This document shows positions 18,675 to 26,807 of a stretch of DNA of 36,649 bases, in pieces; the first letter of the stretch is position 1; each line of letters opens with the position of its first letter. Origin of the DNA: Nitrospirota bacterium (GTDB lineage Bacteria > Nitrospirota > Thermodesulfovibrionia > SZUA-242); contig JALUUO010000071.1 of NCBI GenBank assembly GCA_027021335.1, positions 1 to 36,649 on the forward strand. The letters are read 5' to 3'. A program made the position numbers and the translations under genes. A model generated the notes under the pieces. That model had not been told where the DNA came from. It saw only the letters and a list, made by a program, of their open reading frames with translations, and did not search any database.

Positions 18675-19376
18675 TTATAACTTCTTGGCGATTTCACGGG
18701 CGGCTAGCTCCAGATTCACCCTATTTATTTTCTTTACAAAAGGGAAAAAACCAAGAACAGGAACCTCTGTAAACCTGGAGACCAGAGCCGGACCTGTTTT
18801 TTCGGCAAGAGTGCGTCGCCTGCCGGGCCTGGTTTGGTTGAAGATGATTCCTAACACTTTCAGACCCCGGTTGCGGGCATGTTCCAAGCTTAAAAGCGTA
18901 TGATTAATTGTGCCTAACTCTGTGCCGGCTACCAGTATGACGGGAATCTCCAGTTCGGCCGCCATATCGGAAAACAGGTAGTCGTTTCGTATAGGCACCA
19001 TGATCCCGCCGGCGCCTTCCACCAGAACAACCTGGTATTTCCAGGAAAACTCCCTGTAGGCAGGTAGCCAGTCTTCCGTTTGAATATTAACATTTTCAAG
19101 CTCGGCAGCCGCCATGGGCGCAAGCGGATGTCGCAGTTTGACCGGACATATGGCATCTATCGGTTCTTCAATCTCCAGCATTTCGGCATGAAAAAGTGCG
19201 TCACTTGGCATAAGAACTCCATTTTTAAGCTTACAACCCGACTCAACAGGCTTTATTACTACTGTACTGACTCCTGTTCGTTTCAGAGCCAAGGCAACGC
19301 CGGCAGCGACAACTGTTTTACCCACGCCGGTGTTTGTGCCGGTAATAAAAAACCTTTTTTTAATAGAGCTGTTCAT
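18675..19376 (-). CDS. bioD: ATP-dependent dethiobiotin synthetase
   Basis: A 233-residue cytoplasmic enzyme that carboxylates 7,8-diaminononanoate to dethiobiotin, the penultimate step of biotin synthesis. The modified P-loop GTNTGVGKT is at residues 13-21; KPVESG supplies the catalytic Lys; VEGAGGIMVPI is the magnesium/carbamate region; the nucleotide-base region includes GIIFNQTRPG. The ATG overlaps the SDR stop as ATGA, indicating coupled translation. bioA, bioB and bioF are not in the window. Confidence 0.95.
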   Translation of the reverse strand: MNSSIKKRFFITGTNTGVGKTVVAAGVALALKRTGVSTVVIKPVESGCKLKNGVLMPSDALFHAEMLEIEEPIDAICPVKLRHPLAPMAAAELENVNIQTEDWLPAYREFSWKYQVVLVEGAGGIMVPIRNDYLFSDMAAELEIPVILVAGTELGTINHTLLSLEHARNRGLKVLGIIFNQTRPGRRRTLAEKTGPALVSRFTEVPVLGFFPFVKKINRVNLELAAREIAKKL

Positions 19377-20113
19377 AGAGGCCTTCCATCCAGGTTAAAT
19401 ACCTGGCCGGTAATATCCTTGTTTTCAGCAAGTTGAGCAATAAAGCGGGCCACTGAATGCGGATTGCCGTACCTGCAGAGCAGGTTTTCCGAAACAGCGG
19501 TTTTTCTGGCCTGCACGGAGGATTCAAGTCCCATGCGGGTCAACATAAATCCGGGCAGTACAACGTTTACCCTGATGCAGTCTCCGGCCAGTTCCCGGGC
19601 GGCAGAGAGGCTCAATCCTGAAAGGGCCGCCTTTGAGGCTGCGTACGCAGCAAGTCCGGAGCTTCCCTTGAAGGCCGTATATGATGAAATATTTATTATC
19701 TGTCCGCCCGAGCCCTTCTTCATAAGGGCCGCTCCAAACTTGATTAGATTGAAAGCTCCTTTCAGGTTTGTATTGATTACATTATCAAAGTCGGCAACCG
19801 TAGTTTTTACAATAAGTGCCTCGTGGGTTACGCCGGCACTGTTTACGATGAGGTCCAGGCGTCCTTTCCATTGCTCCACCCCTTCAATCATGCGCTTGAC
19901 GGACTCTGCACTTGAAACATCGGCAATAAACACCCTCCCGTGTTCGATGGTTCCGGCAAGGGTTTCGGCCGCAGCAGGGTTGTTTTGGCAGTGTAGAGCC
20001 ACGTGAAACCCAACTTTCGAAAGCTCTTTGGCAATCTCACCACCCAGGCCGCCACTGGCTCCGGCAACAAGTGCGACCGTTTCCAAGGAGTTATGAGGTA
20101 ATAAGTCATACAT
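19373..20113 (-). CDS. SDR-family oxidoreductase (FabG-like)
   Basis: A 246-residue short-chain dehydrogenase. The cofactor motif reads GASGGLG (18-24), NSAG is present, and the active site is the Ser in INISSY with Tyr and Lys in YAASKAALSG, so it should be catalytically competent; an acidic residue deciding NADH use is not obvious. It resembles 3-oxoacyl-ACP reductase (FabG). A GTG at 20128 would extend it by five codons; the ATG at 20113 is preferred because of the upstream GAAGGTG. It overlaps bioD by 4 bp. That position suggests a role in making the pimeloyl-ACP precursor of biotin or another acyl step, but this is inference from context. Confidence 0.85.
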   Translation of the reverse strand: MYDLLPHNSLETVALVAGASGGLGGEIAKELSKVGFHVALHCQNNPAAAETLAGTIEHGRVFIADVSSAESVKRMIEGVEQWKGRLDLIVNSAGVTHEALIVKTTVADFDNVINTNLKGAFNLIKFGAALMKKGSGGQIINISSYTAFKGSSGLAAYAASKAALSGLSLSAARELAGDCIRVNVVLPGFMLTRMGLESSVQARKTAVSENLLCRYGNPHSVARFIAQLAENKDITGQVFNLDGRPL

Positions 20114-20313
20114 AATAATAAATATCACCTTCAGGCAGGTATAGTTAGGTATAGTAAGAAACAGGGTAAGATTATGTCCAATATCAAACCCGCTTGAAAA
20201 TCACAACATAAGCCGTGCTTTCCGGTGAGCTCCTTGATGGATCGAGTTTTATTGTGGTAATTTTGAAGAGCCGTGTTGTTGTCGTGACCGGTAATTTTAT
20301 AAAAGGGCCTATA

Positions 20314-20901
20314 ATGTCATCTATTAACTACTCAATAAAAGAAATCAGCTGCAAGGTTGTATATTATGGTCCTGAGCTTTGCGGTAAGACGACAAACCTT
20401 CAATGTATTCATAGCCAGACAAAACCGGATCGTAAAGGTAAACTTATATCTCTGCCGACCGAAACAGACAGGACCCTTTTTTTTGATTTTCTTCCATTGG
20501 AGTTAGGGCAAATAAAGGGATTTAACGTCCGGTTTCATCTTTACACGGTGCCTGGCCAGGTTCTTTACGCAAATAGCCGGAAGCTCATTTTAAAAAATGT
20601 AGACGGGGTTGTTTTTGTAGCTGACAGCGACAGTAATCGCATCCAGGCTAATGTAGAAAGTATGCAGGATCTCTGGCAAAACCTTGCCGCACATGGATAC
20701 AACCCTGAACAGCTGCCATTAACTATTCAGTATAACAAGCGTGACCTGCCGGACATTACTCCTATTGAAGAACTTAACAGGCTTATTAATTCAAGAAATA
20801 TAACCTGGTATCAAAGTGTTGCAACCGAAGGCATAGGAGTGTTCGAAGCACTGAAGGACAATGTGAAAAAGGTTCTGCTGAAAATTGAAAAGACATATTA
20901 A
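20314..20901 (+). CDS. mglA: MglA-family small Ras-like GTPase
   Basis: A 195-residue cytoplasmic GTPase, the exact length of Myxococcus MglA, which sets front-rear polarity in gliding and twitching cells. It starts MSSINYSIKEISCKVVYYG and has the P-loop GPELCGKTT (19-27), the switch II-type TVPGQVLY, and the guanine-specificity motif NKRD. The frame is open for 33 codons upstream, but the ATG at 20314 matches the family start and has AAAAGGG ahead of it. The GTPase-activating partner MglB, often the neighbouring gene, is not in this window. The next gene is nadD, 41 bp downstream. Confidence 0.92.
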   Translation: MSSINYSIKEISCKVVYYGPELCGKTTNLQCIHSQTKPDRKGKLISLPTETDRTLFFDFLPLELGQIKGFNVRFHLYTVPGQVLYANSRKLILKNVDGVVFVADSDSNRIQANVESMQDLWQNLAAHGYNPEQLPLTIQYNKRDLPDITPIEELNRLINSRNITWYQSVATEGIGVFEALKDNVKKVLLKIEKTY

Positions 20902-20942
20902 GGCAATCCTTAACAGACCGGAACATTTTATAACTTTTATTT

Positions 20943-21623
20943 ATGCGCATTGGAATATTCGGAGGTGTCTTTAATCCCATACACTTCGGTCATCTGCGCG
21001 CTGCTGAGGAGGTTCGTACAGCGCTGGATATGGACCGCGTGATGTTTGTAACCGCGGCACGGCCGCCGCATAAGTCTTTGGAAATCGCTGCCGCTTCCGA
21101 TCGTTTGAAGATGGTGCAGGATGCCATAAGAGACAACCCTAACTTCATTTCCTCGAGCCTTGAACTTAACAGACCTGCCGCCTCCTTCTCTATTCATACG
21201 ATTGAGGAGTTAAGAGGAAATTATCCATCTGCCGAGTTCTGTTTTGTTATGGGTATAGATGCGTTTCTTGATTTCAGCACATGGCTTCAACCGGAGAAGA
21301 TCTTATCTCTTTCCGATATAGCAATAATTTCCAGGCCGCCGTTTGGGTTCGACCGTATAGCCGATTCTCCGTTTTTGACCAAGATAACCGGGGGGGAATT
21401 AGATAGCTTGAAGGATGGTAAAACCAGGATGATCAAGAAGAGCTCTACGGCAGGACGAAAGATATATTTAACCAATATAACTCCTCTTGGCATCTCTTCA
21501 ACTTTGATTCGAAAGCTTGTTAAAAATGGCGGAAGCATTAAGTATCTCTTGCCAGCAGCCGTGGAATCTTATATACTTTCCAATAAACTATACGGGGGCT
21601 CAATGGGCCATACTGGAGGATAA
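20943..21623 (+). CDS. nadD: Nicotinate-nucleotide adenylyltransferase
   Basis: A 226-residue enzyme that makes nicotinate adenine dinucleotide from NaMN and ATP in NAD synthesis. The start MRIGIFGGVFNPIHFGHL has the (H/T)xGH-type nucleotidyltransferase motif (HFGH), with RPPHKS and the C-terminal GISSTLIRKLVKNG (ISSTxIR) motif. The last dozen residues, after SNKLYG, extend slightly past the usual end. No ribosome site is clear before the ATG at 20943; TATAAC lies about 9 bases upstream. It begins the nadD-rsfS-rlmH cluster common in bacteria. Confidence 0.95.
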   Translation: MRIGIFGGVFNPIHFGHLRAAEEVRTALDMDRVMFVTAARPPHKSLEIAAASDRLKMVQDAIRDNPNFISSSLELNRPAASFSIHTIEELRGNYPSAEFCFVMGIDAFLDFSTWLQPEKILSLSDIAIISRPPFGFDRIADSPFLTKITGGELDSLKDGKTRMIKKSSTAGRKIYLTNITPLGISSTLIRKLVKNGGSIKYLLPAAVESYILSNKLYGGSMGHTGG

Positions 21624-21996
21624 CGTCTTAGACTCACTTAAAAAAACCCTTGTAGCTGCTAAAGCTGCCGCTGATAAGAAAGCTCATCGTATTATCATAC
21701 TCGATATGAGCTCAGTCTCTGCTTTTACTAATTATTTCGTGATCTGTCACGGCGGCAGCTCTTCGCAGATTCAGGCAATCACAAATAATATAGAGAAAAC
21801 TCTCAGGAACATTAAGGTACGGGCTGATCATATCGAGGGTGACGTATCAGCTGCCGCATGGATTCTTATGGACTACGGCGACTTTATTGTTCATATATTT
21901 AACGAGGCAAGCCGGGAGTATTACGGCCTTGAAAAATTATGGCTGGATGCGCCGCAGATAGATTTTGAGGAAGATACGCCTGATATGGGTAGGTAA
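21526..21996 (+). CDS. rsfS: Ribosomal silencing factor RsfS (start uncertain)
   Basis: Iojap/RsfS binds uL14 on the 50S subunit and blocks subunit joining when nutrients are poor. The conserved core is RIIILDMSSVSAFTNYFVI followed by GGSSSQIQAI, then WILMDYGDFIVHIFNEASREYYGLEKLW. The start is a problem: the only ATG upstream in frame (21526, reported here) or TTG (21517) would place about 30 codons inside nadD and give a non-family N-terminus. A good ribosome site GGAGG at 21614-21618 sits six bases before codon GTC at 21625, exactly where a GTG start would give the normal protein, and CTG at 21613 is another possibility. The gene identity is sure; the first 30 residues as called are probably not real. 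Confidence 0.88.
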   Translation: MAEALSISCQQPWNLIYFPINYTGAQWAILEDNVLDSLKKTLVAAKAAADKKAHRIIILDMSSVSAFTNYFVICHGGSSSQIQAITNNIEKTLRNIKVRADHIEGDVSAAAWILMDYGDFIVHIFNEASREYYGLEKLWLDAPQIDFEEDTPDMGR

Positions 21997-22420
21997 ATCA
22001 AAGGATAGCTTTATCCGGGATGGTGTCGATAAGTATCTAAAACTATTGAAGCCTTATGTCCGGGTCGAGCTTGTTGAAATTAAAGGGGCAAAAGACACCG
22101 GGCGGAAAACCTTAACGAACCGTGAGGGGTTGCGTATACTGGAAAAAACATCTTCCTTCATACTTCTGGATGAAGGAGGAACCGAGATGACGTCGCTTGA
22201 ATTTACCGGCTTCCTTGAAAAACATATTCTGTATGCTTCGTTGCCACGGGATTTTGTGATCGGAGGGGCTTACGGCGTATCTGAAGATGTCCGGCAGGCG
22301 GCCTGGAAAACACTGTCGCTGTCGCGCATGACGTTTACTCATCAGATGGTCAGGGTTGCCCTGCTGGAGCAGATCTACAGGGCGTTTACAATTATAAAAG
22401 GGAAAGCTTATCATTACTAA
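21965..22420 (+). CDS. rlmH: 23S rRNA (pseudouridine1915-N3)-methyltransferase
   Basis: A 151-residue SPOUT-class methyltransferase that modifies pseudouridine 1915 in helix 69 of 23S rRNA in assembled ribosomes. The start RKIRLIWVGKSKDSF, the SAM-knot segments LLDEGGTEMTSLEF and DFVIGGAYGVSEDV, and the ending MVRVALLEQIYRAFTIIKG with YHY are all diagnostic. The usual GGSDG loop is GGAYG here. Translation starts at TTG 21965, overlapping rsfS by 32 bp, which implies coupled translation. It follows nadD and rsfS in the standard order. Confidence 0.95.
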   Translation: MRKIRLIWVGKSKDSFIRDGVDKYLKLLKPYVRVELVEIKGAKDTGRKTLTNREGLRILEKTSSFILLDEGGTEMTSLEFTGFLEKHILYASLPRDFVIGGAYGVSEDVRQAAWKTLSLSRMTFTHQMVRVALLEQIYRAFTIIKGKAYHY

Positions 22421-22497
22421 ATGAATCTAATTGGAATTTTTTATGTGACGGCGGTCGATAATGCTGATTCTAGTGCTACAGCGGGGGGGGCATCCGC

Positions 22498-23814
22498 ATG
22501 AATTTGCTGGTTCTGCTGTTTTTAATCGCAATGCTGGCTGTCACGGCTATCCTTACATTTTTCAACATAGACCCTGTTAGCATTACTCTCTGGACCGACT
22601 ATAAGTATGAGCTGCCGAAAATAGCACTTATATTGATTCCGTTTGCTATTGGAGCTGTTTTTGTTTTCTTTTTATACGTTGTGCGCGATGCAAAAAAATA
22701 TATCAACGGCTGGAAAGAGGCAAGAACAAGAAAAAAAGAGTCCCGAATACAGGATCTTTACTCAAAAGGTGCCAATGCAGTGCTGGCAGGCCAGTCTAAT
22801 GATGCTCGTGATTATTTCAAAAAAATATTGAGTGAAGCGCCGGGTCATCCGTATGCCTTAATGCGGCTGGGCAATCTCGCCCTGAATGCGGATAATATCA
22901 GCGAAGCAATCGATTATTTTAAAAAAGCCCGTGATAATGATCCCAAAAACCTTGAAATCTTGTTCGCTTTGGCAGGCGGTTTTAAAGCCGCGGGCAGAGT
23001 GGAGGAATCTATGGGGGTTTTGGACGAGATTCTTCGTTTAGACGATGGAAATCTTGCTGCCCTAACAGGAAAGCGTTCTTTGTACGAACAACTAGACCGC
23101 TGGGATGAAGTTAACGAAATACAGCAGAGAGTGCTTAAGCTGCAATCAGATCCCAAGGAAAAGGAAATAGAGCAGAGCAATCTTTTTGGTTATAAGTATG
23201 AACTCGGACGATACTATCTTGAGGGCGGTAAGTTTGACAAGGCCATAAAGGCCTTCAGATCAGTGCTTAAGCTGGAGAAGAATTTTGTTCCAGCTTACCT
23301 GGGCGAGGCCGAAGCCTTGTTAAGGCAGGAAAAGGCGGATAAAGCTGTAGAAGTCCTGGAGAAGGGCTATGAAACTACAGACTCCCTGACAATACTTATT
23401 CGCCTTGAAGACCTGTTTTTGAACCTGGGTAACCCAAACCGTATAATGGCACTTTATCAAAAGGCTCTTGAGGGCGATCCATCGAATCCTAAAATTCAGT
23501 TTTTCCTTGGAAAACTCTATTACAGGTTGGAGATGCTGGATGACGCATTCGATACTTTATCGAGACTGGATACTGTTGAAGAGCACTATCCGGACCGTAA
23601 CAAGCTGCTTGGCAATATATACCTGCGGCGTGGTAACCCGGAGCAGGCTGCTGAAGAATTCAAGAAAGCCATGCATCTGCAACGTCTTGTAATGGTCCCT
23701 TACTGTTGCGCGGAGTGCGGCTACCAGAGCAATGAGTGGTCAGGCAGGTGTGATAAATGCGGCAGGTGGGATACGTTTACACTGGACCTTACTTATAAAA
23801 CATGTATCATCTAA
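22498..23814 (+). CDS. lapB: LapA-LapB fusion: membrane-anchored TPR protein with rubredoxin-type zinc domain
   Basis: A 438-residue protein. The N-terminus (1-70) is a LapA/DUF1049-like segment with two membrane helices flanking FNIDPVSITLWTDYKYELP. A TPR array follows (about 80-395, repeats such as GHPYALMRLGNLALN and SNPKIQFFLGKLYYR), and the C-terminus has a rubredoxin-type metal site, CAECGY...RCDKCG (C-x2-C...C-x2-C). In E. coli LapA and LapB (YciM) are separate adjacent genes; LapB recruits LpxC to FtsH to limit lipid A synthesis. Here they appear as a single chain. The last residues after RWDTFTLD extend a little beyond the family end. A G8 run before the ATG serves as ribosome site. 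Architecture is visible; the LpxC role is inferred from the family. Confidence 0.85.
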   Translation: MNLLVLLFLIAMLAVTAILTFFNIDPVSITLWTDYKYELPKIALILIPFAIGAVFVFFLYVVRDAKKYINGWKEARTRKKESRIQDLYSKGANAVLAGQSNDARDYFKKILSEAPGHPYALMRLGNLALNADNISEAIDYFKKARDNDPKNLEILFALAGGFKAAGRVEESMGVLDEILRLDDGNLAALTGKRSLYEQLDRWDEVNEIQQRVLKLQSDPKEKEIEQSNLFGYKYELGRYYLEGGKFDKAIKAFRSVLKLEKNFVPAYLGEAEALLRQEKADKAVEVLEKGYETTDSLTILIRLEDLFLNLGNPNRIMALYQKALEGDPSNPKIQFFLGKLYYRLEMLDDAFDTLSRLDTVEEHYPDRNKLLGNIYLRRGNPEQAAEEFKKAMHLQRLVMVPYCCAECGYQSNEWSGRCDKCGRWDTFTLDLTYKTCII

Positions 23815-23826
23815 GGAAAATACATG
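23801..23826 (-). terminator. Possible terminator of tRNA-Leu
   Basis: CATGTAT (23801-23807) and ATACATG (23820-23826) form a 7-bp stem with a 12-base loop. On the minus strand it follows the tRNA 3' end and is succeeded by GTTTTAT. It is AT-rich and weak, and lies across the end of the LapA-LapB gene. Confidence 0.35.
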
Positions 23827-23911
23827 GTGCCGAAGGGGAGACTCGAACTCCCACGGCCTTGCGGCCACTAGACCCTGAACCTAACGCGTCTACCAATTCC
23901 GCCACTTCGGC
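23825..23911 (-). tRNA. tRNA-Leu (anticodon CAG)
   Basis: 87 nt with CCA encoded. The acceptor stem GCCGAAG pairs with CTTCGGC; the D-arm contains GGCGGAATTGGTAGACGC; the anticodon loop is TTCAGGG with CAG; the long variable arm GGCC-GCAA-GGCC is typical of class II tRNAs; the T-arm has GGGAGTTCGAGTCTCCC. It reads CUG codons. It is transcribed toward the end of the LapA-LapB gene. Confidence 0.96.
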
Positions 23912-23929
23912 ACTGGCGTTTAATGATGT

Positions 23930-23958
23930 AGTATAAAATTGGGTTGTGTTTTTGTCAA
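23930..23958 (-). promoter_or_regulatory. Promoter of tRNA-Leu
   Basis: On the minus strand, consensus TTGACA (23958-23953), exactly 17 bp, TATACT (23935-23930). The start site would be about 10 bases before the mature tRNA end. This is the best sigma-70 promoter in the window. Confidence 0.85.
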
Positions 23959-23991
23959 ACAACCCAAAACTGCGAGTCGCAGTGATTTTCC

Positions 23992-24057
23992 TGTGCTGTA
24001 AGCGCCAAAGTCTTGTGCTGTAAGTGCCGAAGTCTTGCGCTGTAAGCGCCGAAAACA
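23992..24057. repeat. Three tandem imperfect 22-bp repeats
   Basis: Units 23992-24013, 24014-24035 and 24036-24057 each read about TGTGCTGTAAGYGCCRAAGTCT. The third contains a GCGCT-GTA-AGCGC palindrome. They end 26 bp before the ATG of the next gene, a GGDEF protein, so they could be regulator sites. There are no spacers, so this is not a CRISPR. A separate palindrome CTGCGAGTCGCAG lies just upstream. Confidence 0.75.
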
Positions 24058-24083
24058 TTACGTAGATGTAGAGGTGTTGCTCG

Positions 24084-25493
24084 ATGGCCAGGCTGCTCAT
24101 ATTAGATAACGACGAACCCCGTATTCTTCAACTTAAAAACTTACTGAAAAAGGCCGGTCATGTTGCTGTTGTTGTGAGTGAACCGGAAAAAAACGTTCTG
24201 CTTGATAACAGTGAGGCCGCCTCTGCCCCTGTTGATATGCTGCTTGTTGGAGAACGCAGGTTCTTAATGGATGCCGAAACACTTAGAAACCGGTTTGAAG
24301 GCGTTCCGGTTATTGCCATGGTGGATACTGAAAAAGGCTGGCTGGAGCATGTGGTGGACAGGGTCAAGCCTGACGATCTTGTCACTTCTCCCTTAAAAGA
24401 GCACGAGCTTCTTTTTCGTATAGGGCGGACGCTTGATAACTTTGAACATAATAAGTGGATGAAGCAGTACCAGCATGACCTTGAACGGGTTATAGATATT
24501 ACTTCCCGTGCATCTTCAATCCTTACTCCGCGTAAAATTCTTTACCATATTGTTAAAGAAATTTCTGATGTAATTCCGGTAACCCGCTGTTCTGTAATGC
24601 GGGTGGATAATGACCAGGGTAAAATTGTTGTGGTGAGCACTTTTGAAAACTCTAAAATTCATGACATTACGCTTGATCTTAAAAAATACCCTGAAATCCA
24701 TGAATCGGCTGTAAATATGGAGCCTGTTTTTGTACGGAACGTTAATGAAGATCCCCTTATGAGGAGTGAGAAGGAAGTTCTTGCTTCTATGGGAATCAGG
24801 TCCATTTTAGTATTACCCATAATGCGTCGTGACAAGATTGTGGAACAACTTTTTCTGCGAACATCACGTGCAAGCCGTCCCTTTAGTGATATGGAAGTGA
24901 GATTCAGCCATGCCATAGCAGATGCATCGGCAAATGCCATTCATAGGGCTTTTCTCTTTGATAAAGTAGATATGGAGAGAAAACACTTTCAACTCCTGGC
25001 GGTTACGGATCCCCTTACCGGTCTTTTTAACATACGTTATTTTGCCAGGCGTCTAGAGCAGGAATTCAGCCGGGCCGTACGGCATAATCTGCCTTTGTCT
25101 TGTATGATGTTCGACCTGGATAATTTCAAATATATAAATGATAAATATGGACATAAGTGTGGTGACCTGGTGTTGAAAGAGTTTTCATGGTTGTTGGAAG
25201 ACAATTTCAGAAAAAGCGATATAATTGCCCGTTACGGTGGAGATGAATTCATAGTATTAATGCCGCAGAGCGATATCACCGGCGGCGCCATCGAAGCCGA
25301 ACGTATTCGTAAAATCATAAAGAATCATCGCTTTGACGCTTTTGGCCGGGACGCATCCATATCTGTTAGTGTAGGGTTTGCGTCATTTCCTCATAAAAAA
25401 ATGAAGGTACCAACCGATCTGAGCGCTTGTGCAGATAAAGCTCTGCTTGATGCAAAAAACCGCGGAAGGGACCAGGTGGCTGTGTTTACCTGA
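24084..25493 (+). CDS. Pseudo-receiver-GAF-GGDEF diguanylate cyclase
   Basis: A 469-residue soluble protein. The N-terminal receiver-like domain (1-118) starts RLLILDNDEPRILQL, but the acceptor position reads DMLLVGERRF with Gly in place of Asp, so it is unlikely to be phosphorylated there. A GAF domain follows (about 140-300, ITSRASSILTPRKILYHI onward), then a GGDEF domain (about 310-465) with DLDNFKYINDKYGH and GGDEF at 385-389. The inhibitory site RKSD, five residues before GGDEF, is an intact RxxD, so product inhibition is expected, unlike in the cyclase at 9531. The tandem repeats lie just ahead of the gene. It converges on the cardiolipin-synthase-like gene after 9 bp. Confidence 0.92.
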   Translation: MARLLILDNDEPRILQLKNLLKKAGHVAVVVSEPEKNVLLDNSEAASAPVDMLLVGERRFLMDAETLRNRFEGVPVIAMVDTEKGWLEHVVDRVKPDDLVTSPLKEHELLFRIGRTLDNFEHNKWMKQYQHDLERVIDITSRASSILTPRKILYHIVKEISDVIPVTRCSVMRVDNDQGKIVVVSTFENSKIHDITLDLKKYPEIHESAVNMEPVFVRNVNEDPLMRSEKEVLASMGIRSILVLPIMRRDKIVEQLFLRTSRASRPFSDMEVRFSHAIADASANAIHRAFLFDKVDMERKHFQLLAVTDPLTGLFNIRYFARRLEQEFSRAVRHNLPLSCMMFDLDNFKYINDKYGHKCGDLVLKEFSWLLEDNFRKSDIIARYGGDEFIVLMPQSDITGGAIEAERIRKIIKNHRFDAFGRDASISVSVGFASFPHKKMKVPTDLSACADKALLDAKNRGRDQVAVFT

Positions 25494-25502
25494 CAGGCTT
25501 AA

Positions 25503-26657
25503 TCAGAGCCGGCGTCTGAAGAGGACGAAGAATCTCTCCTGTAGTTTTTCATGCATAGGCCGGCCGGACCATTGAGCTGGATTTATCCGGCGCGAATGCT
25601 CCAGGTCGTTTTTAAACATTCCGATCATCTGGCTTCCGAACTTTCTGCCTAAAACCCCCACATTTCCTTCATCATTGCGGCGCATTGAACGAAAATCCAG
25701 ATTTGAAGAGCCTATGATCGACCAGATCGAATCAAATACCGAGGTTTTGGCATGAAGTATCTCATTTTCATAGGTATGTATTTTTAGACCGGCCTTTAGA
25801 AGCCTGCTGAAGAAATACCGGCCGGCATAAAACGGAACTATCGAGTCGCTGCGGCCGGGCAGCAGCAGGTTTACATCGACTCCGCGTTGAACAGCGTCTT
25901 CCAGGGTTTTAATAAGGCGTTTGCTGGGTGTGAAATAAGCTGTTGTCATGTGTATGCTTTTTTTTGCGGAGTTTATGCTGTGGTAGAGGAGTTTACGAAA
26001 CCTTCTTCGCTGTTTTGCCGAGTTGGTAAATATTGGTATTGCGGACGAGCCGTTTTTTATACGTACCGGTGTGGCTGAATACAAAATAGGTTCACCTCCC
26101 CATTGGCTCCAGCTTTCCTTGAATATACCGTAAAGCTGGGCCGAGATAGGACCTTTCATGAAAATTCCGGTATCACGCCATGGTGACTTGCGGTGAATTA
26201 TTTTGCGGTATTCATCGCCTATATTTAAGCCGCCGGTAAAGGAGACTTCGCCATCAATCACTATAAGCTTTCTGTGATTTCTATGCAGGTAATGGCCGGG
26301 GGCCGACCATTTAAAAGGACGTGAAGCCCGCACCCTAACGCCGGAATCTTTAAGGGATTTCCAGAATGAAGACGGTGTGCCCAGACATCCAAAATGATCG
26401 TACCGCATATACACATCCACACCTTCTGCAGCTTTGCGTTTTAAAACCTCGGCCAGGGCCCAGCCGGTGGCATCGTTCCTGATTATGTAGAACTCCAGGC
26501 AGATAAAGCGCTTTGCCGCTTCAAGTGAACGGAATATAATATCAAAAGCCTCTGTGCCATGGCAGAGCAGTTTCAACGAGTTTCCATCACTGAAACGTTG
26601 TCCCAGGACATTTTCTATTGCACTGCGGGAATAATCATGGATAGATTCTGTCTGCAT
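25503..26657 (-). CDS. Phospholipase D-type cardiolipin synthase (ClsB-like)
   Basis: A 384-residue protein with two HKD motifs: HRKLIVID followed by GEVSFTGGLNIGDEY, and HAKTSVFD followed by SIWSIIGSSNLDFRS. Both H, K and D sets are intact, so it should carry out transphosphatidylation, most likely joining two phosphatidylglycerols or PG and PE into cardiolipin. It lacks the two N-terminal membrane helices of ClsA and so resembles ClsB (YbhO), a peripheral membrane enzyme. The ATG at 26657 opens MQTESIHDYSRS without a strong ribosome site. It is a single gene, divergent from the phosphorylase gene. Confidence 0.9.
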   Translation of the reverse strand: MQTESIHDYSRSAIENVLGQRFSDGNSLKLLCHGTEAFDIIFRSLEAAKRFICLEFYIIRNDATGWALAEVLKRKAAEGVDVYMRYDHFGCLGTPSSFWKSLKDSGVRVRASRPFKWSAPGHYLHRNHRKLIVIDGEVSFTGGLNIGDEYRKIIHRKSPWRDTGIFMKGPISAQLYGIFKESWSQWGGEPILYSATPVRIKNGSSAIPIFTNSAKQRRRFRKLLYHSINSAKKSIHMTTAYFTPSKRLIKTLEDAVQRGVDVNLLLPGRSDSIVPFYAGRYFFSRLLKAGLKIHTYENEILHAKTSVFDSIWSIIGSSNLDFRSMRRNDEGNVGVLGRKFGSQMIGMFKNDLEHSRRINPAQWSGRPMHEKLQERFFVLFRRRL

Positions 26658-26807
26658 GGTAATATTACAAGACTTAGAAATCGCGTGTCAGGATAACATA
26701 TGTAAATGAAAACCAGAAGGATACCTGTTTTTTATTTTCTGTCAAAATAACCACAGTGAGCTATTTGTTTATCATTATACTTGATACCCGGTACGAAAGG
26801 AGAAAGC

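Noticed and set aside
19464-20006. 180-codon plus-strand frame
   Set aside because: Antisense shadow of the SDR gene; low-complexity Ser/Ala composition typical of shadow frames.
23992-24057. CRISPR-like array
   Set aside because: Units are contiguous with no spacers and only three copies; simple tandem repeat.
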